Origin: Marinilabiliales bacterium
GTDB lineage: Bacteria > Bacteroidota > Bacteroidia > Bacteroidales > F082
DNA length: 43,553 nt
Direction: 5' to 3'
Assembly (NCBI GenBank): GCA_002869315.1
Contig: PKTD01000167.1
Coordinates: 1-43,553, forward strand
Made by a program: the position numbers and the translations under genes. Position 1 is the stretch's first letter. Each line of letters starts with the position of its first letter. The notes below the pieces were generated by a model that ran no database searches, was not told where the DNA came from, and worked only from the letters and a program-made list of their open reading frames with translations. Below, in pieces: positions 1-9,733 of the stretch.

Positions 1-764
1 AGTTCAATGCTCTCGAAGGCCAAACGGTTTGGTTTATTCTTTATACCTGCCTCTCTCAATTCTACATCCGAAACTTTTCCTGATTTCTCATGGAAAAACA
101 TAAATTCGGGGGCATGTGGTGCCGCCGGAGCAGTCATAAACTTCATATTCTTTAACTCTTCAAGGCCTTCCAGATTTTCTAATTCAGCCAAAACTTTCAA
201 CTCTTTTATTTCATCAAGACTTTCCAAATCCTTTAGCATAATCTCATGAGAAACTTCAAACTCATGATTTGCATTTTCCAGTTCTTTCTGAATGATTTCC
301 ATCTGTATGTCGATATCCTTTAATTCAGAACTCAGGTCTATAACTTTTTCATTACCATCATCATCAACCCACTTAATTATACCTTTATGATCACCAACGC
401 CGGTGGTAAATGAATATGTTTTTTCACCATCTGTATTAACTTCTATATTACCATCCTTATCTTTTATTACATATACATTTTTGCTCTTGCTAACATTACC
501 ATCTGAGTCAACACTAACTTCAATGCTTACATCCTCTCCTTTAGTATCAATGCCATATTTCTCCAGATGAATATCTTCTGAATCACCGGTAACGGTAAAA
601 GTTGTATCAAAAACAACTTTTTTACCATCTTCTACCCTTACTGTTTTTACCTTTACTTTTTTCTCCTTTTTATCAGCTTTTGCTTCCTGGGCCCTGATAG
701 GTTGAGAAACAACTATTAAACCTCCAAAAATTGCGAGTAAACTGATTGCGATTAATCTTTTCAT
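1..764 (-). CDS. Partial (3' end off window) exported protein with acidic coiled-coil-like C-terminal part
   Basis: Minus-strand open frame from ATG at 762-764 (MKRLIAISLLAIFGGLIVVSQPIRAQEAKADKKEKK...) with no stop to the window edge; signal peptide at N-terminus. Not in the ORF track because no stop is present in the window. Confidence 0.8.
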   Translation of the reverse strand, partial: MKRLIAISLLAIFGGLIVVSQPIRAQEAKADKKEKKVKVKTVRVEDGKKVVFDTTFTVTGDSEDIHLEKYGIDTKGEDVSIEVSVDSDGNVSKSKNVYVIKDKDGNIEVNTDGEKTYSFTTGVGDHKGIIKWVDDDGNEKVIDLSSELKDIDIQMEIIQKELENANHEFEVSHEIMLKDLESLDEIKELKVLAELENLEGLEELKNMKFMTAPAAPHAPEFMFFHEKSGKVSDVELREAGIKNKPNRLAFESIE

Positions 765-934
765 TTTTTCTATTTTTTAGTTTAAATTCGATTACTTTTT
801 TTAACAATACAAAACTATTTACACTAATCACTGTTTGCGGTTAAGGCCGGTTAAAAAAGGTTAAAGAAAGGTTAAAGTTGTAGTAATCAGCGAAATCCTT
901 AGTACTTTTGAAAATCGAAACTAATAAAAATTAG

Positions 935-2593
935 ATGCGTCCTCATTATAGAAACATAATAATTTTAATGTCTTTAAGCCTTTTAGGAATAATCCTTGTG
1001 CAGGCTTTATGGATAGATTATGCCATTAAAAAGGAAAAATCTGTTTTCAACAAAACTGTTTATAAGTCGCTGAAGGAAACGGTTGACAAACTGGAAAGAA
1101 AAGAAATGTTTTATTTCATGAATGAAAAAATAGAACTACCTCCAGCACCGAAAGCACCAGTCATTAATTATAAGTGGGAAAGCCAAAAACTCGACTCCTT
1201 AATAAAACTCAATAGCGATATACATAAAAAGATAAATGACAAAAACAGAAAAGTCCACACCATTAAATCAAATAATGGACAAACTGTAATTGTTGTTAGC
1301 GACTCTACTGAGAATTCAAAAGCCACTGTTAAGATAAGTGCAAACTTTGACGATGAAAATACATTTTTTGATAATGATGTGGAATTTATACTTGGTAGTG
1401 AGATTGATGCTGTAGAACATATTGCTGATTCCATTCAAAGGGTATTTGAAATACAGGCAGTTAAAGAGAAGGTTGTGGAAGAGAAAATGGAACAATTCCA
1501 GAAAAACATGGACAAATGGGTGATGGAATACAGTTTCAATAATGAAAGAGAAGAACTGCTTATAGGAAACAAGAACCTGGATACTATTTTAAGTAAGTCG
1601 CTTAAAAATAATGGCATCGACCTGGATTACCAATACCAAATACTTGAAAAAAACGAGGCTGAAAATACACTTATAAAATCCATGCCCGATACAAGTTCTG
1701 TTTTAGATTTGGAATATGAAACCCAACTATATCCCAACGATTTATTCAAAAGCAATACTTATATTAGTATAGGTTTTCCTAGTCTTAATAGTATGATTTA
1801 CAAATCATTATATTTATTGATAATAGGATCTCTCGTATTTACAACTATAATTTTATTAACTTTTGGAACCACCTTATACTATATACAAAAACAAAAGAAA
1901 ATATCTGAAGTTAAGTCTGACTTCATAAATAATATGACCCATGAGTTTAAAACTCCTATCGCTACCATAAGTCTTGCGTCATCAGCTATTGAATCGCCGA
2001 AGGTGAGCGGAAATAGTGAAAAGACCAATTATTATGTAGACATTATAAAAAAAGAGAACAAAAGAATGAACTCTCAGGTTGAGCGAGTGTTACAAATGGC
2101 TCAAATAGATAATGACGATTTCAGTTTAAATCTGGAGGAAAATGATGTGCATGATATTATCGAGAATGTTGCCAATGTCCTAAATATGAGGGCTGAAGAT
2201 AAAGAAGGAAGGATAATAACTTCCTTAAAAGCATCCTGTTATAAAATCAAAGTGGATGAAATTCATTTTGCAAATGTACTCAATAACCTCATCGACAATG
2301 CTTTGAAATACAATGATAAAAAGCCTGAGATATTAATTGAAACAAGTACCAGAAACAATAAATTTATTTTGGAAGTTTCCGATAATGGTATGGGAATGGG
2401 CAAAGAAATACAAAAGCATATTTTCGACAAATTTTATCGCCGACCAAGCGGAAATATCCATAATATTAAAGGCTTTGGCTTAGGGTTGAGTTATGTGAAG
2501 GCCATAGTGGAATCCCATGGTGGAGAAATATTTGTTAATAGTGAAGTGGGCAATGGCAGCAAATTTACCATATCTTTAATCTGTAAATCATAA
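935..2593 (+). CDS. Two-component sensor histidine kinase (RprX-like architecture)
   Basis: Two TM segments flanking a periplasmic domain; H-box FINNMTHEFKTPIATI, N-box NVLNNLIDNALKY, G-boxes DNGMGMG and GFGLGLSYVK. Confidence 0.95.
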   Translation: MRPHYRNIIILMSLSLLGIILVQALWIDYAIKKEKSVFNKTVYKSLKETVDKLERKEMFYFMNEKIELPPAPKAPVINYKWESQKLDSLIKLNSDIHKKINDKNRKVHTIKSNNGQTVIVVSDSTENSKATVKISANFDDENTFFDNDVEFILGSEIDAVEHIADSIQRVFEIQAVKEKVVEEKMEQFQKNMDKWVMEYSFNNEREELLIGNKNLDTILSKSLKNNGIDLDYQYQILEKNEAENTLIKSMPDTSSVLDLEYETQLYPNDLFKSNTYISIGFPSLNSMIYKSLYLLIIGSLVFTTIILLTFGTTLYYIQKQKKISEVKSDFINNMTHEFKTPIATISLASSAIESPKVSGNSEKTNYYVDIIKKENKRMNSQVERVLQMAQIDNDDFSLNLEENDVHDIIENVANVLNMRAEDKEGRIITSLKASCYKIKVDEIHFANVLNNLIDNALKYNDKKPEILIETSTRNNKFILEVSDNGMGMGKEIQKHIFDKFYRRPSGNIHNIKGFGLGLSYVKAIVESHGGEIFVNSEVGNGSKFTISLICKS

Positions 2594-2597
2594 AAAA

Positions 2598-3302
2598 ATG
2601 GCTAGTTTACTATTGGTAGAAGACGACAGGAGTTTTGGTACGGTTTTAAAATCATACCTCGAACTTAGCGATTTTGATGTCGATTGGGTTGATGACGGCA
2701 AATTCGCATTTCCAAAATTTGAATCAAAAAAATATGACTTAGTAATACTGGATGTGATGCTTCCCAATGTAGATGGTTTTACTATTGCTAAGCAGATAAA
2801 AGAGAGTAATTCTGAAACTCCATTCATCTTTATTACTGCAAAAACATTAAGAGAAGACATACTTAAAGGGTATAAGTCGGGTGCCGATGATTACATTACC
2901 AAACCATTCGATACAGAGATACTGCTATTCAAAATAAAGGCAATATTAAGCCGAGGAGGTGGAAATAATCATCACATAACCGAATGCTTCAATTTTGGTA
3001 AATTTAAATTTAACCCTAAAACCAGAGTATTGAAAAATGAAGATGTGAATACAGAAAAAAATCTCTCACCTAAAGAGTCGGAATTATTAAAATTACTATT
3101 GGAACAAAAAGGCGAACCATTACCTAAAAGCCTGGCATTAAATAATATATGGGGTGATGCTAATTATTTCACCACACGTTCGATGGATGTTTATATAACT
3201 AAATTGAGAAAATATCTGGCCGATGATGAATCAATAAATATTATTACTATACACGGTTCAGGTTATAGGCTGGTTTATGGTGATGATAATAACTCTATTT
3301 AA
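2598..3302 (+). CDS. OmpR-family response regulator (RprY-like)
   Basis: Receiver domain LLLVEDDRSFG...LVILDVMLPNVDGF...FITAKT...DDYITKPF and winged-helix C-terminus (RSMDVYITKLRKYL...GSGYRLVY); 4 nt downstream of the kinase. Confidence 0.95.
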   Translation: MASLLLVEDDRSFGTVLKSYLELSDFDVDWVDDGKFAFPKFESKKYDLVILDVMLPNVDGFTIAKQIKESNSETPFIFITAKTLREDILKGYKSGADDYITKPFDTEILLFKIKAILSRGGGNNHHITECFNFGKFKFNPKTRVLKNEDVNTEKNLSPKESELLKLLLEQKGEPLPKSLALNNIWGDANYFTTRSMDVYITKLRKYLADDESINIITIHGSGYRLVYGDDNNSI

Positions 3303-5475
3303 CACGAACCACTTTTTGAACTCCATCAACTTTCAAGAGTTTAGCAATCAACTGACTTAAGTGGTCGGTGTCTTTTATCAATACGCTAAGTATTCATGAA
3401 AAATTTTTTCCCTTAGTTGTAAAGTTAATTGACCGCATATTAACTTTCAGATCGGTGGTAATGATATTTGTTATGCTTCCCACAATTCCCAGCTTATCCT
3501 CTCCTGAAACTTTTAGGTTGATATTTACAAAAGCCCCTTCCCCGTTTTTTATCCATTGAACCTGTACTAATCGATAGGGATAATTTTCTTTAAGACGTTT
3601 TGCATTGGGGCAATTATTTCTGTGAATGGTTATTCCACTGGCAATGGTAACAAAACCAAATACTTTATCACCCATAATTGGATTACAGCATTTTGCCATA
3701 CGATAATTTATATTCTTTAGGTTCTTACCAATATAAATTATATCATTTGTATCATCTGTTTTATCCGCCTGAGTCTTTAATTTTTCTTCTTTCTCTTCTC
3801 TGGCAGCAATTTCATCAGCCCTTATTTGTGTTTCATCTTTATTGATAAATTCCTGAAGCACCTTCTTAATATCCGGAATCTCAAGTTTCTCAGATGCGAT
3901 TAAATAATATAAATCAACACTGGTTTCCAGTTTATAATGTTTTACAAGCACGTTAATAAGGTCGTCTGTACTTTTAAATTTCCAATTTTTAAATTTTCTC
4001 AGCAGCAGTTCTTTACCATTTTCTGCTTCCTTATATTTATCCTCTTTGAGTTTCCTTTTTATTTTAACTCTTGCTCTTTCAGTATTTACAAAAGAGAGCC
4101 AGTCGAGTTTCGGCTTTTGATTTTTAGAAGTTATAATATCAACCTTATCACCATTTTTAAGTTCATACCTTATAGGTACTACTTTATTATTAACCTGTGC
4201 TCCCTGGCAACTGCTACCAACATCAGTATGTATTTCAAATGCAAAATCCAAAACTGTGGAGCCTGCTTTTAATTGCTTAAGGTCTCCCTTTGGAGTAAAC
4301 ACAAAAATACTTTCGTTGGCCTTACTATTTCCCGTTTTATATGCAGAATCATGCTGAATTTGTTCAGGATTTTCAAGAATATCTCTTACCTGTGTTAACC
4401 AGTCATCAGTATTTTTTCTATTCATTACCCCTTTATATGCCCAGTGAGATGCTTGTCCCTTTTCAGCAACTTCATCCATTCGTTTTGTACGAATCTGAAC
4501 CTCAACATATCTGTCGTTTTGAGATTTCACGGTTGTATGCAAAGACTCATATCCACTCGCCTTAGGAGTTGAGATCCAGTCTCGTAGACGTTTTGGGTCA
4601 GGAGAATAGAAGTTTGTTACCACCGAATAAACTCTCCAGCAATCTTCTTTTTCCTTTTTAGGCTTTTTGCTGTTTATTATTATCCTGATAGCAAACAAAT
4701 CATAAACCTGATCAAAATCAATATTTTGCCTCTTCATCTTAGCCCATATACTTGGAATAGATTTGGTTCGCCATTTAATTTCAAAGTCGAACCCTTGTGC
4801 AAACAATTCTCTTTCAAAGGGTCGAATAAAGTCTTGTATAAATACTTCTCTTTTTGCTCTTGTCTCCTGAATTTTTGTCTCAATGACCTTATAAATATCT
4901 GAATTTTCATAAAGCATTACTCTCTCTTCCAGTTCGGTTTTTATCTTATATAAACCTAAACGGTGAGCGATGGGAGTATAAATATATTTTACTTCCTGAA
5001 TGAGGGCATCTTTACGATCTCCAAGATTATCAATATTCCTCAAGTCGTTGAGATCGTGAGACAAACGAATTAGAATAACTCTAATATCATCTACCAGCGA
5101 CAAAAACAACTTACTAAAGGTTTCCGATTGAAAACTAACTCTTTCAGTTTTAAGGCTGGATACTTTAATAAATCCGTTTAATATTTCAACAATATTATCT
5201 CCAAAATCTTTTTTAAGAGTTTCGGGGCTAACTATCTTATTTATTACCAGGCCATGCAATAGGGAACATATTGCAGATGTAGGACCTAATCCTATTTCTC
5301 TAATACAAGTTTCGGCAACATCAATTACATGATCTTTGTACAGGCGATCTTTTTCATCAAGTTTAGGAGAGTATTTCTCAACATACTCCATTGCTTTCTG
5401 AATTGATTCTTTATCCTTTTTTGCAATAGGTTTACCACCTATTACCATCAAACTATCAAGTTTATCTTTCCCCAT
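3295..5475 (-). pseudogene. RelA/SpoT-family (p)ppGpp synthetase/hydrolase with an in-frame TGA in the C-terminal ACT domain; ORF track shows 3394..5532
   Basis: HD, synthetase (YESLHTTVK), TGS and ACT domains recognisable. Downstream of the TGA (3394-3396) the same frame continues ILSVLIKDTDHLSQLIAKLLKVDGVQKVVRVK to TAG at 3295-3297. The likely start is MGKDKLDSL (5475), because the 5532 start overlaps a terminator. Confidence 0.85.
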
Positions 5476-5531
5476 ATTTACTAAGAGTGACCCGCACTCG
5501 TTACGGTTAGCAAAAATAATTATTTTAATCA

Positions 5532-5568
5532 CAAAAAAAACCGCCCTGGAAAAACGTCCCGGGCGGTT
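5532..5568 (-). terminator. Rho-independent terminator downstream of the floA operon
   Basis: Minus strand reads AACCGCCCGGGACG-TTTTT-CCAGGGCGGTT followed by TTTTTT. Confidence 0.8.
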
Positions 5569-5592
5569 CTTTATTTCTTTTTGTCAGAAGAT

Positions 5593-6582
5593 TTAACTTT
5601 CTTTATCACCCTCTGTCATACCGGGATCTTCACTAATGGAATCTCTCATCTTTGTATCTGCCTGAATATTCTGGAATTTATAATAATCCATAATACCCAA
5701 ATTGCCACTACGGAATGAATCTGCAATTGCCATAGGTATCTGTGCTTCTGCCTGAATAACATTTGCTTTTGCTTCCTGTGCTTTGGCTTTCATTTCCTGC
5801 TCCTCAGCAACCGCCATAGCTCTTCTTTCCTCGGCTTTAGCCTGAGCAATATTCTTATCTGCATTAGCCTGATCCATCTGAAGTACAGCACCAATATTTT
5901 TCCCTATATCAATGTCTGCAATATCAATTGATAGAATTTCAAATGCTGTTCCCGAATCCAATCCTTTATCTAATACAACTCTTGAAATTGAATCCGGATT
6001 TTCAAGTACAGCCTTATGTGAATCGGCAGAACCAATAGAAGAAACAATACCTTCACCAACACGTGCTAAAACTGTTTCTTCACCTGCGCCACCAACTAAC
6101 TGCTGGATATTTGCTCTTACTGTTACCCTTGCCATAGCAATTAACTGAATACCATCCTTAGCCACTGCTGCAACTTTTTTAGTATCAATAACTTTTGGAT
6201 TAACAGACATCTGAACTGCCTCCAAAACATCACGACCGGCAAGATCAATTGCAGTTGCAGTCTGGAAGTCTAACTCCATATTTGCCTTATCGGCAGAAAT
6301 CAAAGCATTTACCACCTGTTGTACTCTACCTCCTGCAAGGAAGTGAGCTTCTAAATCATCTCGTTTTAGAATAATGCCCGCTTTAGTGGCACCAATCATA
6401 CTATTTACAATTACTCTTGGTGGCACTCTACGCCATCTCATAAGCACCAATTGTAGTAAGTTTATTCTAACACCTGAAACAAGTGCTGTAAACCATAAAC
6501 CAACTGGAATGAAGTAAAAAATTAACCATAAGAAAAATATGGCAGCTACTCCAATTGCTATTATTACATACATTTCATTCAT
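5593..6582 (-). CDS. floA: Flotillin-like protein FloA (SPFH/UPF0365 family)
   Basis: N-terminal TM, then [21 protein letters not shown]...[49 protein letters not shown], typical of FloA; Ala/Glu-rich coiled coil. Confidence 0.92.
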   Translation of the reverse strand: MNEMYVIIAIGVAAIFFLWLIFYFIPVGLWFTALVSGVRINLLQLVLMRWRRVPPRVIVNSMIGATKAGIILKRDDLEAHFLAGGRVQQVVNALISADKANMELDFQTATAIDLAGRDVLEAVQMSVNPKVIDTKKVAAVAKDGIQLIAMARVTVRANIQQLVGGAGEETVLARVGEGIVSSIGSADSHKAVLENPDSISRVVLDKGLDSGTAFEILSIDIADIDIGKNIGAVLQMDQANADKNIAQAKAEERRAMAVAEEQEMKAKAQEAKANVIQAEAQIPMAIADSFRSGNLGIMDYYKFQNIQADTKMRDSISEDPGMTEGDKES

Positions 6583-6583
6583 A

Positions 6584-7051
6584 TCACTTCTGTATTTGTT
6601 TTATATATACTTTATTTCCTTTAACTTTAAAAACTTCAATATCAGTACCCTCATCGATAAATTCAGATTGGGCGCTTACTTCTATATATTCACCATTTAT
6701 TAATGCCTTACCCATTGGAACACATCTACTAATAGTTACTCCCTTTTCACCCACCTTAATAGTTTGGGAGTTCACAAGATTAACTTTACCCGTATTTTGG
6801 GTTTTTAGCATTGCCATATTCCAGGTTTTTGACCTTACAGCTAATACTACTCCCACTACATTAATTCCAATAGTAGAAAGCAAAACAATATTACCTTCCA
6901 TTGTCCCAATGTTGGTATACGACATCCAGACACCTGCTGCCATCAGCCCGAAACCAACCAAACCAACTACTCCGGCTCCCGGAATAACAAGTATTTCAAG
7001 AACTAATAAAATTAGTCCAATTAATATTAGCGAAATTATAATCCACCACAT
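6584..7051 (-). CDS. NfeD family membrane protein
   Basis: Several TM helices followed by an OB-fold-like C-terminus ([66 protein letters not shown]); directly upstream of floA. Confidence 0.85.
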   Translation of the reverse strand: MWWIIISLILIGLILLVLEILVIPGAGVVGLVGFGLMAAGVWMSYTNIGTMEGNIVLLSTIGINVVGVVLAVRSKTWNMAMLKTQNTGKVNLVNSQTIKVGEKGVTISRCVPMGKALINGEYIEVSAQSEFIDEGTDIEVFKVKGNKVYIKQIQK

Positions 7052-7054
7052 AAC

Positions 7055-7327
7055 TTATTGTATTTCAACTGTTAACTCACGGTTTGACAATTCAAGATGA
7101 TAGGGTTTTAATTCATTAAATGTACCCGACTTAACGGAACACTTACCTTTATAATGTGCTATCATAGCACAGTTTTCAGCTTGCATAGGATCATGCTCAC
7201 ATACCTCTATCAAAGAATCAATAACAAAATCAAAGGTGTTTACTTCATCATTATAAAGAACCAGTTTCCTGTGTTCTTCCTCTTTGAGATCGTTATTCCC
7301 TATGGGCTGTTTCTTTTCTTTAAGCAT
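7055..7327 (-). CDS. clpS: ATP-dependent Clp protease adaptor ClpS
   Basis: KLVLYNDEVNTFDFVIDSLIEVCEHDPMQAENCAMIAHYKGKCSVKSGTF matches the ClpS core; internal Met at 7327 preferred over the 7354 ORF-track start. Confidence 0.88.
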   Translation of the reverse strand: MLKEKKQPIGNNDLKEEEHRKLVLYNDEVNTFDFVIDSLIEVCEHDPMQAENCAMIAHYKGKCSVKSGTFNELKPYHLELSNRELTVEIQ

Positions 7328-7428
7328 GAATCCAATTATTATCAGACCAAACAAAGTTAGAATAATTTTTTGTTGTGCATCATTTAAAACAATAAATTTT
7401 GTGAAATTGAATTATTTACATTTGCAGC

Positions 7429-8082
7429 ATGAATAAGTTTCTATTATTTAAAGACAAACTAAAAACATCTTTACAAAATTTGCCGGGTATCGAGGCTCAG
7501 TTAAAAATGGCTCCTATTACCCGATTACAAGAACTACAGAAACAAAGAAATAGTGCAAAACCCCGAAAAAGTGCCGTACTCGTTTTGTTTTATCCTTATA
7601 AGGAGAAACTAATGTTGGTATTAATGAAGCGCACTGATGATAATACAGTTCATAGCGGACAAATATCGTTTCCCGGAGGCAAGTATGAAAAGCAAGATAA
7701 AAACTTGCAGGAGACTGCCCTTAGAGAAGCAAACGAAGAAATGGGAATTATTCCTGAAAAAGTTGAAATAATTGGAGAACTCAGTAAACTATATATTCCC
7801 CCCAGTAATTTTGAAGTATTTCCATATGTTGGCTTCACAGCCGAAAGACCAGATTTTATTGCCAACAAAATTGAAGTAGCTAGAATAATCGAAACAGAGG
7901 TGAATATTCTTTTAAATCCTGCAACCTTTACAAAAAAAGATATCAATCACCGAAACGGTAGTTTGGTAAATGTACCCTGTTATTATTTTGATAATAATTT
8001 GATTTGGGGTGCTACGGCTATGTTAATTAGTGAGTTGACTATGATAATTAACAATGATTATAATGAAGTTTTCAATAATTAA
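7429..8082 (+). CDS. NUDIX hydrolase, CoA-pyrophosphatase-like
   Basis: Nudix box GGKYEKQDKNLQETALREANEEMGI; preceding HSGQISFPGG motif. Confidence 0.93.
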   Translation: MNKFLLFKDKLKTSLQNLPGIEAQLKMAPITRLQELQKQRNSAKPRKSAVLVLFYPYKEKLMLVLMKRTDDNTVHSGQISFPGGKYEKQDKNLQETALREANEEMGIIPEKVEIIGELSKLYIPPSNFEVFPYVGFTAERPDFIANKIEVARIIETEVNILLNPATFTKKDINHRNGSLVNVPCYYFDNNLIWGATAMLISELTMIINNDYNEVFNN

Positions 8083-8990
8083 ATATTGATTTCTCTTAAG
8101 TAATCAGATAAATTGTTGTATTTAAACTCAAACTCCTCATCAATAATTTTTTGCGAAGAAACCCTTTTACCAAAAAGTAATATATCTGCCATTTCACCAT
8201 ATAAAACTTTGAATACTAAGGATGGTACAGCAGGCATGAAAAATGGTTTCCCCAACGATTTCGCCAATTGCCTCATAAACTCCCTATTGTTGACAAACTC
8301 AGGAGCAACAGCATTGAAAACGGAGTTTAAACTTTCATTTTCAATTACGAAATGAAACATTCTCACCAGATCCTCAATTGCAATCCATGGCATATTTTGT
8401 TTTCCGCTTCCCAGAGGAGATCCAATACCCAGTTTTACCGGCATTGCCATTTTAGAAAGTGCACCTCCATTTTCACCTAATACTATTCCTATCCGTAGCA
8501 TATTGGTTCTGATACCTAAATCACGAATCTTCTTTACTTTATTCTCCCATTTTACAACTACCTGAGCAAGAAAATCTTTTCCAGGCTCTGAAGTTTCATC
8601 ACATAATGTATCGGAATCGTCATGACCGTAATATCCTACTGCTGAAGCAGATAAAAACAGCTCTGGTTTTTTAGAGGATTTTTTTACTGCATTGTAGAGC
8701 AAGTCTGTAGTCTTAAGTCTGCTATCTAATATTGCATTCTTTCTGGATTCGGTCCATCGCCCACCGGCAACACTTTCGCCTGCCAGATGTATTATAATAT
8801 CAGCAAACTCTATTGCTCCTTCCTCAAGAAAATCTTCCTTATAATCCCATCTAAAAGATTTTACTCCTGCTATATTATCCCTGCGGCTCAAAACAGCGAT
8901 ATTATAGCCCTTAACCGATAAAAACTCACTTAAAGCCTTACCAATAAATCCACTTCCTCCGCTAATCAGAATATTTTTTTTCTTTGCCAT
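8079..8990 (-). CDS. TIGR01777-family NAD(P)-dependent epimerase (SDR39U1/YfcH-like)
   Basis: ILISGGSGFIGKALSEFL Rossmann motif; IIHLAGESVAGGRWTESRK; SASAVGYYG. Confidence 0.92.
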   Translation of the reverse strand: MAKKKNILISGGSGFIGKALSEFLSVKGYNIAVLSRRDNIAGVKSFRWDYKEDFLEEGAIEFADIIIHLAGESVAGGRWTESRKNAILDSRLKTTDLLYNAVKKSSKKPELFLSASAVGYYGHDDSDTLCDETSEPGKDFLAQVVVKWENKVKKIRDLGIRTNMLRIGIVLGENGGALSKMAMPVKLGIGSPLGSGKQNMPWIAIEDLVRMFHFVIENESLNSVFNAVAPEFVNNREFMRQLAKSLGKPFFMPAVPSLVFKVLYGEMADILLFGKRVSSQKIIDEEFEFKYNNLSDYLREINI

Positions 8991-8994
8991 ATTA

Positions 8995-9657
8995 CTATTT
9001 GTCCTTTAAATATTTATCAGCAACTGAAGATAACGAACTAGTCTTATCATCTTTATGTATATGATTATGAAAATAAGTTAGTTTATTCATAACTTTAAGT
9101 GTTGCCTGAACCTCCTCATCAGTTAAATTACCCATAATTATTTCTGCAGCCACCTGCATCGAATCGAAAGAACTCATAACCTCTTTTACGCCCTCCTCAG
9201 TAAGTGAAATGCGTTTTGCACGTTTATCTTTTTCGTCAGGGTATTCATAAATCAATCCATTATTTATCATTCTTTTAATAATCTCGCTACCGCTGGATAC
9301 CTCCATCAAATGAGTGTCTATCAATTCCTTTTTAAGCATACTTTCCTCTCTCAACAAAGTTGATAAAAAGCCAAATTCGTCCAAAGTTTTAATATTCGTT
9401 TCCGACAAGGCTTTTTTGGTATAATGCTTTGCAAAGCGAAATAGCCCGGCCAGTAAAGTGGAGAATTCTACTTCGGCAAAAGATTTATACTTTTTGAAAT
9501 CTTCCTTTTTATAATTTGATTTAGGAGGAAGATTACTTATAATTAACTTATCACTTAAGTAACTTGAAAACTCTCTTAAATCGTTGTTGTCAAACTCATT
9601 ATCATATTCCTCTAAATAATCTATCAGAGATTTTAAAAGAACTACATCAACCGACAT
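8995..9657 (-). CDS. MarR-family transcriptional regulator
   Basis: Winged-helix pattern FGFLSTLLREESMLKKELIDTHLMEVSSGSEIIKRMINNGLIYEYPDEKDKRAKRISLTEEGVKEV. Confidence 0.85.
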   Translation of the reverse strand: MSVDVVLLKSLIDYLEEYDNEFDNNDLREFSSYLSDKLIISNLPPKSNYKKEDFKKYKSFAEVEFSTLLAGLFRFAKHYTKKALSETNIKTLDEFGFLSTLLREESMLKKELIDTHLMEVSSGSEIIKRMINNGLIYEYPDEKDKRAKRISLTEEGVKEVMSSFDSMQVAAEIIMGNLTDEEVQATLKVMNKLTYFHNHIHKDDKTSSLSSVADKYLKDK

Positions 9658-9695
9658 AAAAAAAATATTAAAAATTTGTTATTTATTACGTTTTT

Positions 9696-9731
9696 GTATT
9701 ATTTTTGCAAATTTAATACTAATTTGTATTA
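9696..9731. promoter_or_regulatory. Overlapping divergent promoters inside a palindromic candidate MarR operator
   Basis: GTATTAttTTTGCAAAttTAATAC (9696-9719) plus a further GTATTA at 9726-9731; TATTTTTGC (+, 9700-9708) and TAAATTTGC (-, 9707-9715) match TAnnTTTGY. Confidence 0.55.
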
Positions 9732-9733
9732 CT

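Noticed and set aside
7-249. Plus-strand 80-aa ORF at the left edge
   Set aside because: Antisense to the continuous minus-strand exported protein (1-764).
3937-4272. Plus-strand ORFs inside spoT (3937-4272, 4341-4565)
   Set aside because: Antisense to a well-supported conserved gene; translations resemble no family.
6555-7100. 181-aa plus-strand ORF over nfeD
   Set aside because: Antisense to NfeD; Thr/Pro/Ile-rich shadow translation.
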